The notes below the pieces were generated by a model. The model was given only the letters and a program-made list of their open reading frames with translations. It was not told where the DNA came from and made no database searches. A stretch of 7,003 bases of DNA, taken from positions 1-7,003 of the forward strand of contig DATBWU010000267.1 of NCBI GenBank assembly GCA_036514635.1, written 5' to 3'. The DNA is from DASSFZ01 sp036514635 (GTDB taxonomy: Bacteria > Chloroflexota > Anaerolineae > Fen-1058). Below, piece after piece: positions 1 to 5,076 of the stretch (the first letter of the stretch is position 1; the number at the start of each line of letters is the position of its first letter). The translations under genes were made by a program, and so were the position numbers.

Positions 1-5
1 GCGCG

Positions 6-101
6 GCGATGAATTCGCTGCGCTACTCCGCTGCGCCCGATGAATCGGGCTAGTCGGATTCATCCGACGCTGGGGTGTAGCCCGCCGAGTTCATCGGCGG
101 G
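6..101. repeat. Array of four GATGAA/TTCATC-centred palindromes
   Basis: Four successive inverted repeats share a GATGAA or TTCATC core. They are GCGA/TCGC arms at 6-18, GCCCGAT-GA-ATCGGGC at 35-50 (7-bp perfect arms), GTCGGAT-TC-ATCCGAC at 53-68 (7-bp perfect arms) and CCCGCCGA-GTTCA-TCGGCGGG at 81-101 (8-bp perfect arms). The arms differ in sequence while the core is kept, so the pairing is conserved by compensating changes. This is what a structured RNA or DNA repeat looks like. The array may extend left of the window. It could be a REP-like element or the remains of a mobile repeat. No function can be assigned. Confidence 0.6.
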
Positions 102-137
102 CGGGCACAACCTGGCAACGGCCCAAGTTTCTGGGTA

Positions 138-164
138 GGCGCAAAGCGACGAAGCAATCTCGCC
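138..164. repeat. GACGAAGCAATCTC dispersed-repeat motif
   Basis: The stretch AGCGACGAAGCAATCTCGCC (145-164) resembles a short intergenic repeat that I recall from many unrelated bacterial genomes, usually beginning with a GCGAGGAGCGAAGC-type half. Here the left half is degenerate, and only GGCG/CGCC ends (138-141 and 161-164) are complementary. Membership is by memory of the motif only. Confidence 0.35.
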
Positions 165-199
165 GCACAAGACCGCCACGCCGCCCGCCTAGCGCGCCC

Positions 200-216
200 C
201 CGGCGCTCCGCGCCGG
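200..216. other. GC-rich hairpin CCGGCGC-TCC-GCGCCGG
   Basis: Seven-base perfect arms with a three-base loop. No T-run follows on either strand, so it is not a convincing intrinsic terminator. It may be part of the repeat patchwork or the 3' end of an upstream transcript that starts outside the window. Confidence 0.35.
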
Positions 217-261
217 ACAGGGCGTGGCAGCGGCTCGCGGTGACGGTTTTGAGACACACTC

Positions 262-297
262 TGCGAGCGCTCTGCGCCCTCCGCGTCCTCTGCGGTT
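262..297. repeat. 9-bp periodic repeat (CTCTGCG type) before truB
   Basis: Three clear 9-base units lie back to back: TCTGCGCCC (271-279), TCCGCGTCC (280-288) and TCTGCGGTT (289-297), with a degenerate unit to the left. Read on the other strand the unit is ACCGCAGAG-like. The same period and nearly the same words recur at 1300-1326 (CTTTGCGCT, CTTTGCGCC, CTTTGCGGT), so both loci belong to one family. The repeat ends 15 bases before the truB ATG and may therefore carry its promoter or leader. Confidence 0.6.
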
Positions 298-312
298 AAA
301 TTCAGAATAGTG

Positions 313-1236
313 ATGGACGGCATCCTCATCATTGATAAACCGTCGGCTTGGACCTCGCACGATGTCGTCGCCAAAGTGCGGCGACTGACGAGGCTCAAGC
401 GCATCGGCCACACCGGCACGCTCGATCCGATGGCGACCGGGGTGTTGGTGGTGTGCCTGGGCCAGGCCACACGCATCGTCGAGTACCTGGTCGGCCACGA
501 CAAGCGCTACCGCGCGACGATCCGGCTCGGCATCGAGACGAACACTTACGATGCAGACGGCCGGATAACCTTGCAGCACTCCGTCGCCGTGAGCGAAGCC
601 ACGCTGCGCGAGGCGCTGTCGAAGTTCGTCGGCGAGATCGCGCAAGTGCCGCCGATGTATTCGGCGCTCAAGCGTGGCGGGCAGAAGCTGGTCGATCTGG
701 CGCGCCAGGGTGTCGAGGTCGAGCGCGAGCCGCGCAAAGTCACAATCTACTCGATCGACGTGCTCGCCTTCGACCCACCCGATCTGGCCATCGACGTGCA
801 CTGTTCGACCGGCACGTACATCCGCTCGCTGGCGCACGATGTCGGTCGAGCGTTGGGCTGCGGCGCACACCTGGCGGCGTTGACGCGCACGGCGGCGGGT
901 CGCTTCACGCTCGATCAGGCCATATCGCTGGAGCAGCTCCAAGCCGCCGTCGCGGACGGATCGTGGACGGCATTGCTGCGCCCACTCGATGCGGCCTTGA
1001 CCGAGTTTCCGGCCGTCACTTTGAGCGAGACCGATGTCGAACACATGCGGCATGGTCTGGCGGTGCCCCATCCTCTCTCGAACTCGGTTGAAGCCCAACT
1101 CGTTCGCGTGTATGATCCGGCCAGCCGGCTGGTCGGGCTGGTGCGCGTCCACCGCGCCGCCAGAGAACTGCGACCGGAAAAAATCTTCGCAGGACCGGAA
1201 ACTAATGGGACACGGACGAACACGGATGAACACTGA
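313..1236 (+). CDS. truB: tRNA pseudouridine(55) synthase TruB
   Basis: Isomerises uridine 55 to pseudouridine in the T-loop of tRNAs, in the cytoplasm. The 307-residue product is close to the usual length of about 300. Family motifs are in order: the N-terminal MDGILIIDKP and TSHDVV; GHTGTLDPMATGVL with the catalytic Asp at residue 38; DKRYRATIRLG with the conserved active-site Tyr at 66; PPMYSALKRGGQKL and LARQGVEVER; GTYIRSLAHDVG from residue 167; and GAHLAALTRTAAGRF from 184. A PUA-like C-terminal part follows. ATG at 313 was chosen because family proteins begin MDG; GTG at 310 would add one residue. No Shine-Dalgarno is visible for either start. The last nine codons, from 1207, and the stop fall inside a repeat, so the tail GTRTNTDEH is not a native TruB end. 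truB next to ribF is a common bacterial order. Confidence 0.96.
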   Translation: MDGILIIDKPSAWTSHDVVAKVRRLTRLKRIGHTGTLDPMATGVLVVCLGQATRIVEYLVGHDKRYRATIRLGIETNTYDADGRITLQHSVAVSEATLREALSKFVGEIAQVPPMYSALKRGGQKLVDLARQGVEVEREPRKVTIYSIDVLAFDPPDLAIDVHCSTGTYIRSLAHDVGRALGCGAHLAALTRTAAGRFTLDQAISLEQLQAAVADGSWTALLRPLDAALTEFPAVTLSETDVEHMRHGLAVPHPLSNSVEAQLVRVYDPASRLVGLVRVHRAARELRPEKIFAGPETNGTRTNTDEH

Positions 1237-1376
1237 TATTTGTGGCTCTCCCGGCTTCGGCGGGAATTGAACCGCAAAGAACGCCAAGATTTTCTAGGGC
1301 TTTGCGCTCTTTGCGCCCTTTGCGGTAAGGCTTTTCACAGTGAATCCGGTAGAGCCTTCCGTGTTCATCCGTGTCT
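1210..1376. repeat. Nested inverted repeat filling the truB-ribF gap
   Basis: Outer arms are built on a 10-base word. The left arm is ACACGGACGA (1210-1219), ACACGGATGA (1220-1229) and ACACTGAT (1230-1237). The right arm (1357-1376) is the reverse complement of ACACGGATGA-ACACGGAA. Inner arms are built on a 9-base word: ACCGCAAAG and AACGCCAAG (1271-1288) against the complements of AGCGCAAAG, GGCGCAAAG and ACCGCAAAG (1300-1326). A short TCCCG/CGGGA hairpin lies at 1249-1265. The order outer-inner-loop-inner-outer means the whole 150-base spacer could fold back on itself. The left outer arm lies inside the truB reading frame. Neither family is a recognised insertion sequence, and there is no transposase. 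A palindromic, possibly mobilised, intergenic element is likely. Confidence 0.65.
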
Positions 1377-1381
1377 ATAAA
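1376..1381 (+). promoter_or_regulatory. Candidate -10 box directly before ribF
   Basis: TATAAA matches the bacterial -10 consensus at five of six positions and ends five bases before the ribF ATG at 1387. There is no Shine-Dalgarno in the intervening bases. This spacing would fit a leaderless transcript starting at the A of the start codon. No good -35 box is visible at the usual distance. It sits at the outer end of the nested repeat. Confidence 0.3.
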
Positions 1382-1386
1382 TCCAC

Positions 1387-2223
1387 ATGCGGGTCGTCTA
1401 TTCGCTGCCTGACGCGCAACTTCATCAAGACAGCGTCGTCACCATCGGCGCGTTCGACGGTGTTCATCTGGGCCACCGCGCTGTGATTGACAGCGTCCGG
1501 CAGGCGGCACTGGCCTGTGGATGTGCCTCGGCCGTGGTGACGTTCTTTCCGCATCCCAGCGTCGTCCTGGGCCGCGCCGAGCCGTTCTACCTGACCTCGA
1601 CCGAAGAGAAGATCGCCGCGCTGGAGACGTTGGGCATCGATTGGGTCGTCGTCATGAACTTCACGGTGGAGATGTCCCACACGCGCGCCGCCGATTATGT
1701 GTCGATGCTGATCGATCATCTGCACATGCGAGAGGTGCACGTGGGGTATGATTTCACCTTCGGCTACAAGCGCGAAGGCACGGTCGCATTTCTGGAGCGC
1801 ATGGGCGCGGAGCGCGGCTTCCGCGTGCACCCCATCCAGGCGTTGACCAACGGCGACGAGCCGATCAGCAGCACGGGCATCCGCCGGGCGCTGCGCGAGG
1901 GGAACGTGGAACTCGCGGCGCACTGGCTGGGCCGCCCGTTTCGACTGAGCGGGACGGTCACGCGCGGCGAAGGCTCTGCCGTGCAACTGGACGTATGGCC
2001 GGAACACGCTATTCCGGCTGATGGCGTGTATACCTGCCGGGCGGAAGCCGGCGGCGCGAAGACGGCTGCGCTGGTCACTATCGGTACACAAGTCATGGCG
2101 GAGAAGAAATCGATCCGCAGCGTGGCCGCACAGCTGCGAGAGATGGAACGTCACCGTGAAGGTGAGCGCGTTTCACTCGAGTTCCTCGCGAGACTGCGCG
2201 GCGCGACCGGCAAACCAGCTTAG
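1387..2223 (+). CDS. ribF: FAD synthetase RibF with eroded riboflavin kinase domain
   Basis: The N-terminal domain (residues 1 to about 185) is a complete FMN adenylyltransferase that makes FAD from FMN and ATP in the cytoplasm. It shows the HxGH nucleotidyl-transfer motif in GAFDGVHLGH (21-30), FFPHP (53-57), GYDFTFGYKREG (120-131) and the ISSTGIRRAL motif (160-169). The C-terminal part still aligns with the riboflavin kinase barrel: LSGTV, DVWPEHAIPADGVY (202-215), TIG (231-233) and VSLEFLARLR (262-271). It lacks the GxPTAN segment that binds Mg-ATP, going directly from TRGEGSAVQ to LDVWP. The usual VExHLLDF stretch with the catalytic Glu reads SVAAQLREMER. At 278 residues it is about 30 shorter than typical bifunctional RibF. 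The start is supported by the typical beginning MRVVYSL and VVTIGAFDG. No Shine-Dalgarno is visible. FAD synthesis is confident; kinase activity is doubtful. Confidence 0.93.
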   Translation: MRVVYSLPDAQLHQDSVVTIGAFDGVHLGHRAVIDSVRQAALACGCASAVVTFFPHPSVVLGRAEPFYLTSTEEKIAALETLGIDWVVVMNFTVEMSHTRAADYVSMLIDHLHMREVHVGYDFTFGYKREGTVAFLERMGAERGFRVHPIQALTNGDEPISSTGIRRALREGNVELAAHWLGRPFRLSGTVTRGEGSAVQLDVWPEHAIPADGVYTCRAEAGGAKTAALVTIGTQVMAEKKSIRSVAAQLREMERHREGERVSLEFLARLRGATGKPA

Positions 2224-2225
2224 CC

Positions 2226-2230
2226 AAAGG
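2226..2230 (+). promoter_or_regulatory. Ribosome binding site deciding the thyX start
   Basis: AAAGG lies nine bases before the ATG at 2240 and directly touches the ATG at 2231. The spacing favours 2240 as the true start. The site lies only two bases after the ribF stop codon, which suggests coupled translation of ribF and thyX. Confidence 0.6.
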
Positions 2231-2239
2231 ATGAACACC

Positions 2240-3679
2240 ATGACTCCCGAACGCGACATTTACCTGCTGAATCCCAAGATACTCAGCCCCGAAGTGATCG
2301 CCGTCGCTTTCGCCAAGACCAGCCGATCGCCGGAATCGTTCCGCGACATCGCCGCCGAACTGACCGACGAGAAGTCGTCGGAGTTCCACGAGAAGTGGGT
2401 CGTGGGCTACGGGCACGCGAGCGTCGCCGAGCACGCCGTGTTGCACATCGCGTTCGAGAACGTGTCGCGGCTGGCGGTCGAGTGCATCGAGAGCAACCGC
2501 CTGGCCTCGTACACCGAGAAATCGACGCGCTATCAGGTGTTCGACCGTGACGCCTACTATACCCCGGCGACCCTCGCCGCGTCGAAGCACGCCGACCTGT
2601 ATCACGACACCATCCGCGCGCTGTTCGACGCTTATTTCGACAGCATCGAGCCGGTGCGGCGGGTGATCCTGGAGCAATATCCCCGCAGAGACGGCGAGAG
2701 CGAGAAGAAGTACGAGGGCCGCATCCGCAGCAAGTGGATCGACAACTGCCGCTACCTGCTGCCGTCGGCGACGCTGGCGAACCTGGGCATGACGGCCAAC
2801 GCGCGCGTGATGGAGCACGCTATCAGCAAGATGATGTCACATCCGCTAGAGGAGGTGCGCGACATCGGTGCAGGGGTGAAACGTGTGGCGCAGGCCGAAG
2901 TGCCAACGCTGCTGAAGTACGCCGGTCGGGGTGATTATCTGGTGAAGATAGAGGATGGAAGTTGGAAGGTGGAAGTTGGAGACTCGATGGCTCCAACCTC
3001 CACGCCCGCTTCGCGGGCAGTCCAGCCTCTAACCCTCATCGACTACGACCCCGACGCCGAAGTAAAGTTCGTCGCCGCGTGCCTGTATCGCACCAGCGGC
3101 GCGGCGTTTGCCGACGCACTGTCGCGCGCCGGGGCGATGAGCGAGGCCGAACGCGCGCAGGTGATCGAGGCGGCGCTCAGCGGCCGGGGCGACTTCGACA
3201 GCCCGCTGCGCGAGCTGGAGCACGTCACCTACACAGTCGACGGTGTGATGGACAACGGCGCGTATTTCGACGTGAAGCGGCATCGCATGATGACGCAGAC
3301 GCCGCAGGCGCTCACCGTCGAGTTAGGTTACGCCGTCCCGCGCGCGGTCGAGCGGGCAGGGTTCGGCGATCGCTACCGCCGCGCGCTTGACCAGTCGATT
3401 GAGGCGTATCGCATCATCGCGAAAGACTTTCCACACGAAGCCTCGTATCTGGTCGCCAACGCCTTCAACCGGCGCGTGCTGATGACGCTGAATCTGCGCG
3501 AGGTCTTCCACTTCTGCAAGCTGCGCGGCGCGCCGAACGGCCACTTCGCCTACCGGCGCATCGCCGTGCGAATGTACGAGATCATCCGCCAGGTGCACCC
3601 GGTCTTCGCTCAATACATGCGCTGCGAGGCCTATCCGTCGTCGAGGGAGATCGAGGAGGAATTCTTCGCGCAGGTCTAG
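2240..3679 (+). CDS. thyX: FAD-dependent thymidylate synthase, tandem ThyX-like (double Thy1)
   Basis: ThyX methylates dUMP to dTMP using methylene-tetrahydrofolate, with FAD and NAD(P)H as reductant. The product is 479 residues, about twice a classical ThyX, and consists of two related halves. Half one holds GHASVAEH (58-65), ESNRLASYTEKSTRY (84-98, in the place of the ThyX RHRxxSxxxxSxR signature), RYLLP (171-175) and TANAR (185-189). Half two holds LRELEH (323-328), RHRMMTQTPQALT (347-359) and NLREVFHFCKLR (418-429). The first half has lost the leading RH of the signature; the second keeps RHR but lacks the later Ser and Arg. A linker of about 25 residues near 238-264 is encoded by a repeat. 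The gene begins 16 bases after ribF stops and is followed by a strong terminator, so it closes the plus-strand operon. Long ThyX proteins exist elsewhere. Thymidylate synthesis is likely but not proven for this form. Confidence 0.88.
   Translation: MTPERDIYLLNPKILSPEVIAVAFAKTSRSPESFRDIAAELTDEKSSEFHEKWVVGYGHASVAEHAVLHIAFENVSRLAVECIESNRLASYTEKSTRYQVFDRDAYYTPATLAASKHADLYHDTIRALFDAYFDSIEPVRRVILEQYPRRDGESEKKYEGRIRSKWIDNCRYLLPSATLANLGMTANARVMEHAISKMMSHPLEEVRDIGAGVKRVAQAEVPTLLKYAGRGDYLVKIEDGSWKVEVGDSMAPTSTPASRAVQPLTLIDYDPDAEVKFVAACLYRTSGAAFADALSRAGAMSEAERAQVIEAALSGRGDFDSPLRELEHVTYTVDGVMDNGAYFDVKRHRMMTQTPQALTVELGYAVPRAVERAGFGDRYRRALDQSIEAYRIIAKDFPHEASYLVANAFNRRVLMTLNLREVFHFCKLRGAPNGHFAYRRIAVRMYEIIRQVHPVFAQYMRCEAYPSSREIEEEFFAQV
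2954..3018. repeat. Hairpin-forming repeat inserted in frame within thyX
   Basis: A purine-rich run with a GGAAGTTGGA-type word contains GTGGAAGTTGGAG (2969-2981), which pairs with CTCCAACCTCCAC (2991-3003): 13-base arms, one G-T wobble and a 9-base loop. It is followed at once by a perfect GCCCGC-TTC-GCGGGC hairpin (3004-3018). The coding frame stays open through both. The encoded residues (SWKVEVGDSMAPTSTPASRA) are low complexity and lie between the two Thy1-like halves. The composition and inverted symmetry look like an intergenic repeat rather than thyX sequence. Confidence 0.6.
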
Positions 3680-3724
3680 AAAAGAGAAGTGACCGGCACT
3701 CCTTCGGAGTGCCGGTCACTTTTA
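3680..3724. terminator. Bidirectional intrinsic terminator between convergent genes
   Basis: A perfect 16-bp stem (3687-3702 with 3706-3721) closes on a TTC loop. AAAA (3680-3683) lies on the left and TTTT (3720-3723) on the right, so U-rich tails exist in both directions. It begins one base after the thyX stop. Its right edge overlaps the TAA stop of the minus-strand membrane protein gene (3722-3724). It should end both transcripts. Confidence 0.92.
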
Positions 3725-5059
3725 TCGCAGTCCGCTTAACTCGAATTGCAGCGTGACGATGCGTAGAACCGCCGTGACGCCCGGCGGGCGCGTGAACTCC
3801 AGCCGGAAGGCCTGATTCTGCCCCGGTGGAATCACCCACGGGAAGGGCGGGTCGGCCACGCGCAGATCGCTAAACACGTTGTCGGGTGTCTTCAGGCTGA
3901 CGTCGATCTGGCTGATGGTGACTTGCTGATCGGTCGGGTTGCCGATACCGCCGCTCAAAACGAGTAGTGTTTGATCGGGGCCGAGTACGGCGACGCAGCA
4001 ATTGACCACGGTGAGCAGTGTATTCGGCTGGGGCGTGGGCGTCGATTTGACGATCGGCACTTCGAAGCGCGCCGGCTGCGGCGCGTCCGGCGAGGGCTTG
4101 AACTCCCACACCAGCGACGGCCCCGGCACGTTGGCCGACACGCGATAGCCCGCCGTGAACGAGGTGGGATTGCGCGGCGCGACCAACCCGCCCGGCGGAC
4201 CGTATGGGCCTTTCCGGCTGACTTCGCGATCGATGATATACTGCACGCGCACGCCGTCGATCAGCTTCACGTCAAACGTATCCGCGCTGATCGGATCGTT
4301 GCCCAGATACTCCACGTTGAACGTCACGTAGTAGAACGCCTGCGTGGGATCGCCGGGGTCGGGCGCGAGTTGTCCCGACAACACGGTGACGCGCCACTCG
4401 CCGATCTGCGCCGGCGAGCCGATAGGGACCAACCCCACCGGCCCGATGTCGATCGGCTCCTGATCGGCATCGTACAGCCCGGTGACGACTAGCCGCTCTT
4501 CGCCGCCCTCACCCAGCACGACCAGCGTGATGCCCGGCCTCGATTGCTGGAATAGCACCGCGACACCATCCGCCGGCACGCGCTGGCGCCCCGACATGCG
4601 AAAATGCAGGTCCATGCCGTTGCTCATTTTGAGCGTGATCGGCGCATTGTCGGCCAGCCCTTCGATCAACTGGGTGTTGGCGTCGGTGGGATACAACCCG
4701 ATGACGTAGTTGATCACCGTGCCGTAAATCCACTCGGCGCTGTCGGCCCCGGCGCTGGCGATGCGCCAGCGTCCTTCGCTGGCGGTGACGGGCGTGATCG
4801 TGAATTCCGCACCACTGATCGAGATGCTGAGCGGGCGCGCGGCGAGGTCTTCGGCAGTGGGCGTCACTTCGACGGGCGCGGGACCGCCGCGTGAAGCCAG
4901 CAGGACGAGGACGATCACCAGTAACACGGCGATAATGCCTAGGAGAATCAGGCGCGGGCGATTGGCGAGATCGGACCACACAGGGCGCGATGGGCCGCGC
5001 GACGAGCCACCGGCAGTCAGATCGACCGGTGTATCGTCCGCATCGGGCTGAAACGACAT
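3722..5059 (-). CDS. Single-pass membrane protein, sortase-like domain without catalytic residues plus Ig-like domains
   Basis: I do not recognise a named family. The 445-residue product has a short acidic cytoplasmic N-terminus, a membrane segment at about 37-55 (LILLGIIAVLLVIVLVLL), and an outer part of about 385 residues. Residues 78-196 (GAEFTITP, GTVINYVIGL, APITLKMSNGMDLHFRM, GITLVVLG, ERLVVTGLY) follow the strand pattern and spacing of a sortase barrel. However, the usual His site reads INY (116-118) and the TLxTC Cys site reads TLVVLG (178-183). Residues 217-336 (IGEWRVTVLSG, AFYYVTFNVEYLGND) look like a DUF4352-type Ig-like domain. A TPTPQP spacer precedes a second Ig-like domain (345-445). 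The start has AGGAG ten bases upstream (5070-5074). It lies 17 bases after the secreted-protein gene, so the two are probably one transcript. A role in envelope assembly or binding is inference. Confidence 0.8.
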   Translation of the reverse strand: MSFQPDADDTPVDLTAGGSSRGPSRPVWSDLANRPRLILLGIIAVLLVIVLVLLASRGGPAPVEVTPTAEDLAARPLSISISGAEFTITPVTASEGRWRIASAGADSAEWIYGTVINYVIGLYPTDANTQLIEGLADNAPITLKMSNGMDLHFRMSGRQRVPADGVAVLFQQSRPGITLVVLGEGGEERLVVTGLYDADQEPIDIGPVGLVPIGSPAQIGEWRVTVLSGQLAPDPGDPTQAFYYVTFNVEYLGNDPISADTFDVKLIDGVRVQYIIDREVSRKGPYGPPGGLVAPRNPTSFTAGYRVSANVPGPSLVWEFKPSPDAPQPARFEVPIVKSTPTPQPNTLLTVVNCCVAVLGPDQTLLVLSGGIGNPTDQQVTISQIDVSLKTPDNVFSDLRVADPPFPWVIPPGQNQAFRLEFTRPPGVTAVLRIVTLQFELSGLR

Positions 5060-5076
5060 ATAAACTGAGCTCCTGG

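Larger units (their letters stand above)
1..309. other. Gene-free upstream region built from short repeats
   Basis: No open frame here has a recognisable protein, a ribosome binding site or conserved motifs. The short minus-strand frame at 50-259 runs through palindromes and is Arg/Ala-rich, as expected by chance in GC-rich DNA. From left to right the region holds a palindrome array (6-101), a weak hairpin CCCA/TGGG (122-135), a dispersed-repeat-like motif (138-164), a GC hairpin (200-216) and a 9-bp periodic repeat (262-297). It then runs straight into truB. No clear promoter or Shine-Dalgarno is visible before truB. TTAAAT at 296-301 is only a weak -10 candidate. Confidence 0.6.

Noticed and set aside
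200..216. Intrinsic terminator of an upstream gene
   Set aside because: The hairpin has no T-run on either side and no gene end is visible nearby.
1249..1265. Terminator after truB
   Set aside because: The stem is only five bases and is followed by ATTGAACC rather than a T-run.
91..1287. A 398-codon open frame on the minus strand opposite truB
   Set aside because: It is antisense to a clear truB, has no recognisable motif, is Arg-rich and crosses the repeats. Long antisense frames are expected in GC-rich genes.
1954..2010. Frameshift explaining the missing PTAN motif in RibF
   Set aside because: The other frames here do not encode GxPTAN, and the kinase framework remains in the same frame on both sides. 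Deletion or replacement fits better than a frameshift.
2021..2239. Upstream extension of the thyX frame to an ATG inside ribF
   Set aside because: It would overlap ribF by 200 bases and encode Arg/Ser-rich residues with no ThyX similarity. ATG 2240 has a well-placed ribosome binding site and a typical start.
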